DNA of 41,141 bases from Paenibacillus etheri. GTDB lineage: Bacteria; Bacillota; Bacilli; Paenibacillales; Paenibacillaceae. The notes under the pieces were generated by a model, which ran no database searches, had not been told where the DNA came from, and saw only the letters and a list, made by a program, of their open reading frames with translations. Of this stretch, positions 9,146-18,429 are shown one piece after another. Numbering within the stretch: the first letter of the stretch is position 1; every line of letters begins with the position of its first letter. The position numbers and the translations under genes were made by a program. The DNA lies in the NCBI RefSeq assembly GCF_001012825.1, contig NZ_LCZJ02000025.1, positions 113,283-154,423 on the forward strand, given 5' to 3'.

Positions 9146-9243
9146 GAAGTATTTCTCCCCTAGTCATTTTCTTCTAAGACATTTAAATAAGCACTCCCCA
9201 TAATTTACCACAGTAAATAACGATAGAGACATCTTTATGTCTA

Positions 9244-9384
9244 TTATATAGAAATACCTACTTGGTTCTTTCCGACAGATGCAGCTTCTAGGCAATGTGC
9301 TTGTTGCGCAGCCCTCTGATACTCTCTATAATACTCCTTTATTTCAAGTAGAGTTTTATAAACTGGTTGTCTCAAATTAGTCAT
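9244..9384 (-). CDS. Possible 46-residue ORF
   Basis: ATG at 9384 (MTNLRQPVYKTLLEIKEYYR...), ending at TAA 9244, in the gap upstream of the hybrid kinase. A GGAG lies about 12 bases before the ATG. The sequence is charged and helical with no recognised motif. A terminator sits immediately upstream on the same strand. It may equally be chance coding potential; the rest of 9146-9410 shows nothing else. Confidence 0.25.
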   Translation of the reverse strand: MTNLRQPVYKTLLEIKEYYREYQRAAQQAHCLEAASVGKNQVGISI

Positions 9385-9410
9385 GTATTTATTGCTCCGA
9401 ATGATTAAAG

Positions 9411-9443
9411 AAAGCGCCGCAGGCTAAGTACCTGCGGCTTTAA
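9411..9443 (-). terminator. Terminator downstream of the membrane-protein gene
   Basis: A GCCGCAGG (9416-9423) / CCTGCGGC (9431-9438) hairpin with a 7-base loop, flanked by AAA on one side and TTT on the other, about 100 bases downstream of the 9542-10276 stop. The T tract is short. Confidence 0.6.
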
Positions 9444-9541
9444 ATATTATTTAAGATGTTTGACCAACCCAACTTCTGAATGAAACATAATATAATTCTC
9501 ATCAGTTCTATGGTTGTTATTAAGCAGATTGCGGGGACTAT

Positions 9542-10276
9542 TTATACAGCACGTTCTCTCATACACTTTCGTCCCGCATAATAACCATAAATAAATATCA
9601 TTACAAAGACTAGGATACCTCTGAACCATGCTCCAGTAAAAATAACTAAGGAAGGTGCCCCAAGTGCAAACATTAACAGTAAAATCCAGTTTATATAGGA
9701 ATGTTTGAATCGTCTTTTAAGAAAGCCTTCAGAAATAATATAATATAGAAACATAAGATAGGACAGTGCAGCAAAAATCAAAGAAAATAAGAAGATTTGT
9801 TCCCTTACTGTCGAGGCGCTAACTATTAAAGCGGTGAACAGTATAAGTAACAACAAAAATACCAAATTAAAGTAGGTATAGATTAGAGGAATTCCAAAAG
9901 GTTCAATCTTCGTTTTTATGTAGTATTCAATACTTGCGGCTATATTTTTATCACTCTTGAATGTTACTGTATCGAATTGTTTTAATTTTAAACTATAGAT
10001 TTCCTTCTCTATATCATTATGAAATTTAAGCAACAATTCCCTTTTCAAAGACTCTTCAGTTGTCTCTTTAAACTTAATAAATAATTTAAGTAAATCATAG
10101 GGTAAGAGAGACGAGGCTTTGGATATCTTTTCAGCAACTATAAAAAGGTCACTTTTATCATTGAGATATTTATATATTTCAAATTCAATGTCAGAGTAAA
10201 TATCCAGAGCCTTATCTACCCGTTGTTGATTAGATTTACCGTTTTCAAGAAAGTTGCTTCTTAGCTCCTTATACAT
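9542..10276 (-). CDS. Membrane protein, four TM helices, unknown function
   Basis: 244 residues. A charged helical cytosolic part of about 125 residues (KALDIYSDIEFEIYKYL, KASSLLPYDLLKLFIKFKET) precedes four hydrophobic helices (starting near IPLIYTYFNLVFLLLL, FLFSLIFAALSYLMFLYYI, YINWILLLMFALGAPSLVIF and ILVFVMIFIYGYYAG) and a basic tail. ATG 10276 has no Shine-Dalgarno sequence. Instead it lies inside the end of a tiny upstream ORF (8-base overlap), suggesting translational coupling. Composition is AT-rich compared with the flanking kinase gene. I do not recognise the family; the layout of a soluble helical part plus a TM bundle is compatible with many roles. Confidence 0.65.
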   Translation of the reverse strand: MYKELRSNFLENGKSNQQRVDKALDIYSDIEFEIYKYLNDKSDLFIVAEKISKASSLLPYDLLKLFIKFKETTEESLKRELLLKFHNDIEKEIYSLKLKQFDTVTFKSDKNIAASIEYYIKTKIEPFGIPLIYTYFNLVFLLLLILFTALIVSASTVREQIFLFSLIFAALSYLMFLYYIISEGFLKRRFKHSYINWILLLMFALGAPSLVIFTGAWFRGILVFVMIFIYGYYAGRKCMRERAV

Positions 10277-10364
10277 CCAGAAAACATACTGTAATTATAA
10301 TTGATATTGCAGCGGATGTTGAATCAGGAAATAAGGTTCTTAAAAACTCGATAAAATAACTCAT
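10269..10364 (-). CDS. 31-residue hydrophobic peptide ORF overlapping the membrane gene
   Basis: ATG at 10364 with AAAGGAG seven bases upstream encodes MSYFIEFLRTLFPDSTSAAI followed by SIIITVCFLDV. The C-terminal half is a hydrophobic stretch. The frame also extends upstream to a GTG at 10544, but that extension runs through a terminator hairpin and is unlikely to be translated. The stop overlaps the start of the 244-residue membrane gene by 8 bases, so it may act as a coupling leader or encode a small membrane peptide. A promoter candidate (TTGTTA, 17-base gap, TAATAA) lies between the terminator and the ORF. Confidence 0.5.
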   Translation of the reverse strand: MSYFIEFLRTLFPDSTSAAISIIITVCFLDV

Positions 10365-10482
10365 TACATCACTCCTTTTATTTACAATTACGCTTGATAT
10401 ATCGTTTAGTTCCGCTGATACCATACCGACTAAAAGAGCGTATTTTAATATTCCATTATTAAAATGAAAAGTATCGACTAAC

Positions 10483-10507
10483 AAAAAAACGCCTTCTTCC
10501 GAAGGCG
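10483..10507 (-). terminator. Strong terminator after the glucosaminidase operon remnant
   Basis: On the minus strand CGCCTTC-GGAA-GAAGGCG (10507-10490) is followed by seven T residues. It lies about 55 bases downstream of the last ORF of the 10562-11905 unit and separates it from the membrane-protein unit. Confidence 0.9.
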
Positions 10508-10561
10508 GTGTAATAAAAATCTTTCTGCTATTAGGGTTAAACACTATTTAAAATTGCTACA

Positions 10562-10748
10562 CTATGCGGAAGCGGAGTTACCCCACTTCACATCAAACAG
10601 ATGATATAGCGTAGGATATAACGGTGTATCAGCTTGACGATCTTGCTGCAGGAGTATGTAAAGGTCTAGCTTCGTATTATCTTCACCATTAAGTGTGCGG
10701 CTGTTCATCATGCGAAGCAATAACTGATGCACTCAATTGTGTATTCAT
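10562..10748 (-). pseudogene. Small gene with one frameshift, downstream of the glucosaminidase
   Basis: ATG 10748-10746 overlaps the glucosaminidase stop as TAATG and has GGGGG upstream. It reads MNTQLSAS, then needs a one-base shift to continue as LLRMMNSRTLNGEDNTKLDL, YILLQQDRQADTPLYPTLYH and LFDVKWGNSASA to the TAG at 10562. The overlapping start argues for a real two-gene operon in an ancestor. About 62 residues, no family recognised. Confidence 0.5.
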
Positions 10749-11905
10749 TAATAGGCCCCCTTTATATAGTCTACGTTCATCACATAAAATTCTCGTTCAT
10801 TGGGTGCATAAATGGTTACTCTAATGGCTTCTGGAATGTCTTTTATCTCAATGATTGGAGCTTGCGCTTCAGATGAGTGTACCACACGATCGTAATTTTC
10901 AAATTAATTATTGGGTTTCCGGTTGTGGGATCGTTTATGGTTTCATAAACGGTATAATACTTACCGTCCATACGACGTTCTTGATGGGTTTTGACTGCCG
11001 GTCCACCATAATATTGACTAATTCCAAAGGTCACAGTAATTAAACTACCAGCCCCACCGTCCCCACTGCCTCCTCCAACAAACCCGATATCAGAAAAGGG
11101 TAGGCCCGTTGCGGGGTCAATCCCTTGATTCATATCTAGCGAAGCTAAGTTTTGTTTTCGGATAATCGATTTCAGTTTGTTGGCATACTGACTATCCGTA
11201 GCATAACCAGCTCTTTGAAGCTCGTTAGCAAACTCATAAGGATTCTCTTTGGATAAAGCGTATCTGTAACGGCTGTCTTTAAGTAGGAAGTTAGAATGAT
11301 CAGCAAAAGATCCTGATACGCTAGAGTAACTCCGGAATTTTGAAGTCGTGGATACACGTACGCCATCCACTTCCTCATGCGTTTTTGCCAAGCAATAATC
11401 ACCTTTGTAAGCTTTATCTGCTTTAATACCAAACATATTATAATTGCATACCGCGTTCTTTCCTCTTCCAGATTCAAGTGCAGCTATAGCAAGCGTGATA
11501 CTTGCGGGCACCCCGCTCCTACACTCCTCATACTGAGCCATTACAGCGTACTGGATGAAAAAGGGGGCAGTTAGTGATCCGAGATTTGGTGGGATGTGCA
11601 CCTCTTCTCTTTCCACTTCTTCGCTTGGGTCTGGAACAGTAGGAACGTTACCGTTACTAGAAAAGTTTGAAGAAGCCCCCCCACCCCCCTCTAAGTAAGG
11701 GCCTAGTATAACCGACTCCATTTTCGTTGAATGGTGCTATTGAAGAACCTTCGAAATTAATGTTACTTATATATAGCATTTTCTTGGACAAATACGTTGG
11801 GTAATTACTTGGTAGGTAATATGATCCTGGAGTATCCCACTTCACTTTTTTAAACGCCTTAAATGCTTCCTCACTTGCCACATCCGTGAGTTTTGAAATA
11901 AGCAT
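10748..11905 (-). pseudogene. GH73-like glucosaminidase gene broken by two frameshifts
   Basis: The core (QYAVMAQYEECRSGVPASIT, LAIAALESGRGKNAVCNYNM, FGIKADKAYKGDY, NELQRAGYATDSQYANKL) is a FlgJ/LytD-type endo-beta-N-acetylglucosaminidase domain that cleaves peptidoglycan; the Glu of ALESGRG is the expected general acid. The 5' part (from ATG 11905, MLISKLTDVASEEAFKAFKK) is in another frame, and the two join across a run of seven and six G (11676-11689) if one G is removed. Near 10893 a one-base shift restores DRVVHSSEAQAPIIEIKDIP through EFYVMNVDYIKGAY to a stop at 10748. No signal peptide is obvious. It is either decaying, switched off by tract slippage, or affected by sequence errors. Confidence 0.7.
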
Positions 11906-12043
11906 TGTTAGTGTCCCATCCCTCACGAATAGAATGTGCCAAGCGCAAAGGTAGTGAAAAATAAAACTGGAAGGAAACAATAAGTTAGTCATGGTTAGAG
12001 ATTCCGTCACGGTGCGAATGCGGCTGTAACGGCCGATAAGAGA

Positions 12044-14113
12044 TTAAGGAACAAATAGAATCTTGTCAATGAAATAGGAGGCTTCTTGGCGAAGCAAAGG
12101 TTCTTTGGAGCGGAAATCGACTGAACCGTCAGAATTGGTTATTGTGACTGGATCCGTAACTCCGGCAGCAACAAGCTTGCTTACGGCCTTGATAGCCGAT
12201 TCATCGATTTTCCCTGCCAATCGGACCTCGTCGCCAAGCGGCCATGGAAGAGGAATGCGCGTTAAGATGACGGCCATTTCTTCCCGAGTTATCGTGCGAT
12301 CCGGTTCAAATCGGCCTCCGGTCTCCTCCCCCAACCAATGCTGCTCGACCGCTGCCTGTATCTCTTTGAAGGCAAAATGGTATTCGATATCCTTATAACC
12401 GGATTTCGATTTGGACGGCGGATAGCCGACAGCATGCAGCAGCATTGTGATGAATTCCGCACGGGTCATGGACGCCTTGGGGTCAAAGCTTCGCCCATCT
12501 CTTCCATTAATGATATCAAGCGAATGGAGCTTTTCTATAGACGGTTGGTAGGGGCTTTCTTTCGAGACATCGGAAAACAACGCTTTTTCCTGTATTTTGG
12601 TCGAATAGGCTATCGGTGACTTGGAGGGTCTATACATATAAGCAATACCGCCATCCTTTTGTTCAAGAAATGCTATTTTCTGCCCGTGGTCATCCATAAA
12701 CAACAAGGGATCTATCTTTTTCAAAGTAGTCTTGCCATTCCCCAATTTGTATCTGTCTTCCGCTACAAGTTGTCCGTTATTGAACGTAATTCTAGTCACA
12801 AATGACGGGGTATGCAGGTCTTTGTATAATCCGACGTAACGCGCGGCTTGCTGTTCTGTCAGAGGTGATACCGATTCAGGCATCTCAGTGCTCTTCGGAT
12901 AATAATGGTCCATAAAAGCAGCATACAAATCCGAGCGCAATTCGGAATCATTATTATAAATGACGAACATTCCCGTTTTGCGCTCAGGCAGTAGCCATGT
13001 AAAAGAGGCATGTCCGGGGATGTTCCCACCTTTGCTGACGACATACTGACCATTCGACAGTTCATTGAAAATGCTTTCAAATCCATAGCTTGTAATAGGT
13101 ATGGCCGGATGAGCAAAAACGGAAAATTTGCTCATTCGTTGAACACTTTGTTCACTTAACATTTGCCGATCTCCGGCCTTTCCTTTTTGTAGAAGCATAA
13201 TCATGAATTTAGCCATATCGCTTCCGGTGGACAACATTCCGCCCTGAGGCATGTCCGTAGGATAAAGGCCATACTCCGGATATGGTGTGCCTTCCGGATC
13301 GTAAGCTGCAGCCATTCGGGCTTTAAGCTCTGGGGTTACAAGATCATGGGAAGAATTCATGCCGAGTGGTTGAAAGATGTTTTTATCCATGTATTCATGA
13401 AAAGGGAGCCCGGTAACTTGTTCCACAGCATATCCAGCCAAAGCAAAAGCATAATCGTCATACTGGTAGGCTTCCCCCGGCGTCCGGACGATGGTTGGCA
13501 TTCGATCCATTAAGAAATCTCGAAGAGAATTCTCTTGATTGAGAAGATCGGGCGAGGCGTCATCGTCTTTTTCATATGGGAAATCGAACCCAGTCATATG
13601 GGTCAGCATATTTTCCAAAGTTAGCAGTTTACCTGTCAAATTTGGTATTGTGATACCTCCGAGATATGATTGGATGTCCTGATCCAGCTTGATCTTCCCT
13701 TGGTCTGCAAGCTGCAGCACAGCCGCAGCTGTAAGCGTCTTAGAAATGGAACCGATGCGAAAAACGGTATTGGAATCAACTGGAGTTCTACTTTCTTTGT
13801 TTGCATACCCGTATCCTTTGGATAAAACCACTTTTCCGTCCTGAACGACGACGAACATGGCACCCGGAACATTGAACTTCTTTAGGCTTTTCCCAAAGTA
13901 ATTATCCGCGAAGGCCTCCACTTCTTTGGGGTCAACCGGACCGCTTGGAGCAGTAGGAACAGCTGCAGTCTGAATCGCTGTGATTGTTTGCCCCTGAAGA
14001 GGGAGCTGTTCAGCACTGACACTATACCCTCCGACCAAAGCAATTAAGTAAGTCATAGCTAGAGACGTGCTTAGCGTTACAGCGAGTACTTTTGAAACTC
14101 TTTTTTTACGCAT
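12044..14113 (-). CDS. Secreted serine beta-lactamase-family hydrolase with SLH anchor
   Basis: 689 residues from ATG 14113 (MRKKRVSKVL), with GGAGG 8 bases upstream; the longer TTG reading at 14131 runs through that site. Signal peptide, then a class C beta-lactamase/DD-peptidase fold: SxxK in RIGSISKTL (about residue 122-125), a second motif YDD in place of the usual YxN, and a KGG-type third motif in VVSKGGNIPGHASF. A beta-rich linker domain (RYVGLYKDLHTPSF) leads to three SLH-like repeats (SPYQPSIEKLHSLDIING, AFKEIQAAVEQHWLGEE, and a degenerate third). Likely an exported D-amino-acid peptidase or esterase held on the wall. It heads a run of three related hydrolases. Confidence 0.92.
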   Translation of the reverse strand: MRKKRVSKVLAVTLSTSLAMTYLIALVGGYSVSAEQLPLQGQTITAIQTAAVPTAPSGPVDPKEVEAFADNYFGKSLKKFNVPGAMFVVVQDGKVVLSKGYGYANKESRTPVDSNTVFRIGSISKTLTAAAVLQLADQGKIKLDQDIQSYLGGITIPNLTGKLLTLENMLTHMTGFDFPYEKDDDASPDLLNQENSLRDFLMDRMPTIVRTPGEAYQYDDYAFALAGYAVEQVTGLPFHEYMDKNIFQPLGMNSSHDLVTPELKARMAAAYDPEGTPYPEYGLYPTDMPQGGMLSTGSDMAKFMIMLLQKGKAGDRQMLSEQSVQRMSKFSVFAHPAIPITSYGFESIFNELSNGQYVVSKGGNIPGHASFTWLLPERKTGMFVIYNNDSELRSDLYAAFMDHYYPKSTEMPESVSPLTEQQAARYVGLYKDLHTPSFVTRITFNNGQLVAEDRYKLGNGKTTLKKIDPLLFMDDHGQKIAFLEQKDGGIAYMYRPSKSPIAYSTKIQEKALFSDVSKESPYQPSIEKLHSLDIINGRDGRSFDPKASMTRAEFITMLLHAVGYPPSKSKSGYKDIEYHFAFKEIQAAVEQHWLGEETGGRFEPDRTITREEMAVILTRIPLPWPLGDEVRLAGKIDESAIKAVSKLVAAGVTDPVTITNSDGSVDFRSKEPLLRQEASYFIDKILFVP

Positions 14114-14236
14114 TAGAAAATCCTCCGTCAATGAAATTAGTATAGGCTGGAAGTACCCTCTCAGTGTAATATGATGAATTATTTCCCACGGTGTGCCTTT
14201 CGATTGTTTCGATTGCGATTGACGATATATGCCTAC

Positions 14237-14271
14237 AAAAAAATAGGCCAGCCTCGGGATACGGCTGGTCT
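14237..14271 (-). terminator. Terminator after the HAAS-like gene
   Basis: On the minus strand AGACCAGCC (14271-14263) pairs with GGCTGGCCT (14253-14245), followed by ATTTTTTT. It isolates the 14296-14850 gene from the SLH hydrolase. Confidence 0.85.
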
Positions 14272-14295
14272 ATAACGAGAGTCGCGCCCCGTTCA

Positions 14296-14850
14296 TTATA
14301 TTAATTTCTTTTTCTGACTAATTACCTGAATATATTTAATAGTAAGCTTCCATAAGACTTTTCCAAACCAAAACATTAACACTCCAATCACAATAGAAAT
14401 TGGCAAGAAATGCATTGGGCTTGGTGTAAATGCTCCCATTTCGATTGTTATTCCCCCAATATCAAATCCCATATGTTGTCCGACAAATTTAACAATTCCG
14501 CCTATCGGCGTAATAACTCCACCAATCATTAAAGCAATGGAAAGAGTACTGATGAACGGCAAGAGTAACATACCACTGACACCTACAAAACTGTTACAAA
14601 GAGCAAATATTGCACCAAATTTACGCCAACTAAATTTACTGTTCATTGAAATGGCTTTTCCTAAGTATACTTTCGCTAATTCTTTTGGGTTTCCTAACCG
14701 TTCGATGATTTGCTCAGTAGATACACCATTATTTTGCAATTCAAGTATTACACTTTTGATTTCTTTTAAAATGTCAATACGCTCGGAATCGGACATCGAT
14801 TTCAAATGATTTTCAATTTTCATTAGATAATCATTCATAATTTTATCCAT
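14296..14850 (-). CDS. HAAS-domain (DUF1700-like) membrane protein
   Basis: 184 residues, ATG 14850 after AAGGAGAG. The N-terminal 75 residues form the helical HAAS signature (YLMKIENHLKSMSDSERIDI, then VILELQNNGVSTEQIIERLG, NPKELAKVYLG). Three hydrophobic segments follow (FGAIFALCNSFVGVSGMLLL, TLSIALMIGGVITPIGGI, FLPISIVIGVLMFWFGKVL). Relatives usually sit beside a PadR-type repressor and act in membrane-stress-type regulation; no PadR gene is visible here. It has its own terminator. Confidence 0.8.
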   Translation of the reverse strand: MDKIMNDYLMKIENHLKSMSDSERIDILKEIKSVILELQNNGVSTEQIIERLGNPKELAKVYLGKAISMNSKFSWRKFGAIFALCNSFVGVSGMLLLPFISTLSIALMIGGVITPIGGIVKFVGQHMGFDIGGITIEMGAFTPSPMHFLPISIVIGVLMFWFGKVLWKLTIKYIQVISQKKKLI

Positions 14851-14996
14851 AATTCAACTCTCCTTTGATTACTGCTAATCCAAAAGCCCAAAGATTATTT
14901 TTAAAAGTAAGTTGGGAATTTGGGACCAGAAAAGTATATATTTAACTGAAAAAATAATCACAAAATTTATCCGTATTTTCCATTCTCTATTTTTTC

Positions 14997-16166
14997 CTAC
15001 TTGCTAAATTCAGCAAGTAAAATACTTTTAAACGGATTAGGACTGTTATCTCTACCCAAACTGTTCAAACTGACGACCAACGTATGATTGCCTCCAAGTG
15101 TACCTCCAGCAATCGTAGAAAACCCTAGAATGCCACCTGTGTGTCCCCATATCGAGACACCGTTTGGAAGCTTAGTTTCAAAGATTCCAAGACCATATCC
15201 ATCGATTCCTGCTCTTCCTGTAGGAACTGTAGTAAGCATTTGTTCTAGTTGCTGTTTCTTGAGTAATTTGCCACCGAGCAAGGAAGAGAAGAATTTATTT
15301 AAGTTATCAGCAGTAGAAATCATATCTCCAGCCGAGCTACCTGCACTTGGATTATAATAAGTAACGTCTTTTATCTCACTTGCTTCGTCTGGTTGGGAAT
15401 ATCCCCGAGCATGCTTGGTACCTGGAATAACGCTTGAATTGCCAGGTAGGAAGGTATCTGACAATTCAAGCGGTTCAATAATCCGATTTTCAATCTCTTC
15501 CGCGTAGCTGTTTCCGGTTACTTTTTCAATAAGAATCCCCAGTAATACGTATCCCGTGTTTGAATAAGACCAGCCCTTTCCTGGGACAAAGTCTGGGGGC
15601 AGAGAAATCCCCATCTTCACTATTTCATCAGCCGTATACGATTTTTTTGTATCCATAAAATCAGCGTCTTTTGACCTTGAGTATTCAGCGATACCACTTG
15701 TATGGTTCAATATCTGCCGGATGGTAATCTGTTTACCATTATATCCGTTTCCTTGAATGACACCAGGCAGCCATTTTTCGATGGAGTCGTCTAGATTTAA
15801 GCGGTTCTCTCCAGCTAATTGAAGTACAACCGTTGCGGTGAACGTCTTCGTCACGCTGCCAATGCGAAATCGAAAATCTGTTTCCATTGGTTTCTTGGTG
15901 CTCAGATTCGCTACCCCAGCGGCATAACCCCACGTTTTTCCACCCTCAGAAGTTTTAGCAAGTATCCCTGGGAATCCAAGTTGCAATGTATCCCGCATTG
16001 CTTGCTTGACGGAATTATGATCTCGTTGAGTGGTTGTTTGTAACGAACTAGATACATTTTGAGTCAGTTCTGCTTTTACAATTGAGCTTGGCGATGTGTA
16101 TAGCAGGGAACTTCCAGTTAATAAAAGGGCCAGACTTACAAATGTAATTTGACTACGTATTTCCAT
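14997..16166 (-). CDS. Secreted D-alanyl-D-alanine carboxypeptidase-like serine hydrolase
   Basis: 389 residues from ATG 16166 (AGAGGA upstream). N-terminal signal peptide (VSLALLLTGSSLLYTSP). All three catalytic motifs of the beta-lactamase/DD-peptidase fold are canonical: SVTK in RIGSVTKTFTATVV, YSN in WSYSNTGYVLLG, HTGG in IWGHTGGILGFS. This resembles Streptomyces R61-like carboxypeptidases and the PbpX-type proteins of Bacillus; substrate could be muropeptide or another D-amino-acid peptide. It is the shortest and most conventional of the three hydrolases and has no wall anchor. 77 bases separate it from the next gene upstream. Confidence 0.92.
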   Translation of the reverse strand: MEIRSQITFVSLALLLTGSSLLYTSPSSIVKAELTQNVSSSLQTTTQRDHNSVKQAMRDTLQLGFPGILAKTSEGGKTWGYAAGVANLSTKKPMETDFRFRIGSVTKTFTATVVLQLAGENRLNLDDSIEKWLPGVIQGNGYNGKQITIRQILNHTSGIAEYSRSKDADFMDTKKSYTADEIVKMGISLPPDFVPGKGWSYSNTGYVLLGILIEKVTGNSYAEEIENRIIEPLELSDTFLPGNSSVIPGTKHARGYSQPDEASEIKDVTYYNPSAGSSAGDMISTADNLNKFFSSLLGGKLLKKQQLEQMLTTVPTGRAGIDGYGLGIFETKLPNGVSIWGHTGGILGFSTIAGGTLGGNHTLVVSLNSLGRDNSPNPFKSILLAEFSK

Positions 16167-16242
16167 AAGGCATTCCTCTTCTCAATTAATATTGTAAGTT
16201 TGTGATTATCTTCCTAATTATTGTTTTACAAAGTTGACGCGT

Positions 16243-18297
16243 CTATTTATTCATCAAATTAATTTTAAATATATCGCCCTCATTTCCACCAAAAACGATC
16301 ATCCCACCTTCAGGTAGAACTACCGAATGATTGCTCGTTGCCTTTGAAAAGTTCACAACGATTCCATCTGCGTCATAAACGGCAAATCCTCCACTTACTG
16401 GAGTTTCAACGTTCATGACTCGATTGGCTGATTGATCATCAATTTTATACCATATAGCCTGACCACCCGATGGTATGATGCAAAACGAGTCGTTCCCTTC
16501 ATAAATGGGTTGAATAGCATCTTCACTTATATAGGATTGTCCGTCGATCTTTAAATACTCTTTATGGTTCTTATTATAGAAATTCAAATCGAAAGCATCT
16601 CTTCCGTTCAAAGTAGGAATCTCAATTACATTTACTGCTTTATTCTCGTCAACAATTTTAGTTCCGGATGCGTATCCATGGTTGATATCAACGGATATAT
16701 TTTTGGCCAAAAGCGATTTGCTCAAATACAACATTGAAGTTATCTTTTCATCCAAAGAGTAGTAGTTTTTTTCATTTCTATGTTCCCATATCGTTTTAGT
16801 TGACTGATTTAGAGGATTGGAATCTAATTTTTGATATTCGTAGGTTACTGCAACTGTTTGACCTAATCCTGGAGTATCCGTATAAGCGTTAAGTTTTAAA
16901 TAGGTTGCTCCATTCTTCGGGTGGTCAAAGCTTATGGTTGCATTCCCATCGTTGTTTTTAAATTGTCCATTGCCCGTATATATATATTTTTGAGGCGGTA
17001 TCGATCCAAATCCTAGATCGGGTAAATCAATCTCTCCATTCTTTATCTCCAGATTTACCGTCTTACCTACGGTACCGTATAATCCAGAGTAAGCAAGCAA
17101 ATCGGATGGCATGTCCACTTTCAATGGAGGTTCAAATGTTTTTTTAGGTAGGATTTCTTTAATGATGCCTTTGGCTCTTATATATTCTAATAAAATATTA
17201 GATGCAAATATACTATTGTAAATACCACTACCTCCCGATGAAAGTACAGCTATAGAAATGTCATGTTCGGGTAGGGTAGTCAAAGCAGCGTGATACATAT
17301 ACGTATCTCCACCTTTGAATAATGCGGTTATTCCGTAATCACTAAATGGTGCTAAACGGACGGCATCCCAACCCAGGCCAAAATTAATGGTGTTTGTCTC
17401 TTCAGAAACCCACACACCCTTTCTATACTCATGACTTTGCATAGCCATTGCTGACTTCTCAGATAAAATATCCGTTCGATTCCCGATTAATACTTCAGCA
17501 AACTTACTTACTTCTTCGGCCGTGGAGTAGATGCCTCCTGTCCCAATGAGATTGGCATTCTCGGTGGGTAAAGCTTGATCGATCCCGGGAAAATAAGTTT
17601 TTGTGAGTCTGTCTCTATCAAACGAATCACGTGGTGTTTGGGTAGAGGTTAATTGAAGAGGCTTGCTAATATGGGTTTCAAGAAATTCGCTGTAACTTAA
17701 ACCGCTCACTCTTTCAACCAAGATTTCAAGCAGTTGAAAACCATCATTACAATATACCGAAAATTCGCCGGGGTTTGACTTTAAGCGTTCTGATTGTAAT
17801 TTGACCAATAATTCATCATGATTTTTCGTATCATTATCATCAAACAAAAAACTATTCCCATAGTGACTACCGTAAATTCCTGAAGAATGATTCATCAACA
17901 TGCGTGGCGTAATTTCTTTATATCGTTCATCTGCCATTTTAAAGTCCTTAATGTACGTGGTTAGTGGTTGATCAATATCAACTTGATTAGAATCAGCTAG
18001 CATCATCGTTGCAGCAGACACATACGTTTTACTTACTGAGCCTATTCCAAACATCGTCTCTTTGGTTATCGGACTCTTGGTTGCTTTATCGTAGACACCA
18101 GCGCTATCCGATAAAACAATGGATCCATGATCCATAATTGCATACTGCAATCCACTTGCACCATAATCGGACACGATCTTCGAAGCAAGCTCCTGTGCCT
18201 TTTCTTTTACAGTATCATTATTCGTTAGAGCAAAAGCAGGGGTGACTGGTATTGCAAAAAGTATAGCAGTCATTACTACGGAAACCATCTTCTTCAT
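16243..18297 (-). CDS. Secreted beta-lactamase-family hydrolase with C-terminal beta domains
   Basis: 684 residues, ATG 18297 after GAGGAGGG. Signal peptide (VSVVMTAILFAIPVTPAFA). Catalytic domain of about 370 residues: SVSK in GIGSVSKTYVSAAT, YCN in FSVYCNDGFQLLEILVE, and KGG in LFKGGDTYMYHAAL. The remaining roughly 300 residues contain a DUF3471-like stretch (LLAYSGLYGTVGKTVNLEIK) and further beta-rich sequence with no SLH repeats. Divergent in sequence from its two neighbours, so the cluster looks like old paralogues rather than a recent tandem duplication. Confidence 0.9.
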   Translation of the reverse strand: MKKMVSVVMTAILFAIPVTPAFALTNNDTVKEKAQELASKIVSDYGASGLQYAIMDHGSIVLSDSAGVYDKATKSPITKETMFGIGSVSKTYVSAATMMLADSNQVDIDQPLTTYIKDFKMADERYKEITPRMLMNHSSGIYGSHYGNSFLFDDNDTKNHDELLVKLQSERLKSNPGEFSVYCNDGFQLLEILVERVSGLSYSEFLETHISKPLQLTSTQTPRDSFDRDRLTKTYFPGIDQALPTENANLIGTGGIYSTAEEVSKFAEVLIGNRTDILSEKSAMAMQSHEYRKGVWVSEETNTINFGLGWDAVRLAPFSDYGITALFKGGDTYMYHAALTTLPEHDISIAVLSSGGSGIYNSIFASNILLEYIRAKGIIKEILPKKTFEPPLKVDMPSDLLAYSGLYGTVGKTVNLEIKNGEIDLPDLGFGSIPPQKYIYTGNGQFKNNDGNATISFDHPKNGATYLKLNAYTDTPGLGQTVAVTYEYQKLDSNPLNQSTKTIWEHRNEKNYYSLDEKITSMLYLSKSLLAKNISVDINHGYASGTKIVDENKAVNVIEIPTLNGRDAFDLNFYNKNHKEYLKIDGQSYISEDAIQPIYEGNDSFCIIPSGGQAIWYKIDDQSANRVMNVETPVSGGFAVYDADGIVVNFSKATSNHSVVLPEGGMIVFGGNEGDIFKINLMNK

Positions 18298-18390
18298 TAT
18301 TAATCCCTCCTCATATTCTTTCTAGATGTGACTTACTGAAATCATCATACAAGGAAGAACGCTGTTAGAATGAAAAGCGCCCTGAAACGC

Positions 18391-18429
18391 AAAAAACAAT
18401 CCCTAAACAACATGTTGTCTAAGGATTGT
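18391..18429 (-). terminator. Terminator overlapping the end of the AgrC-like gene
   Basis: A near-continuous 17-bp stem (18413-18429 with 18396-18412, two G-U pairs) followed on the minus strand by a T run. It includes the kinase stop codon and separates the two-component unit from the hydrolase cluster. Confidence 0.85.

Noticed and set aside
10365-10544. N-terminal extension of the small ORF to GTG 10544
   Set aside because: The codons pass through a strong terminator hairpin with T run, so that region ends the upstream transcript rather than being coding.
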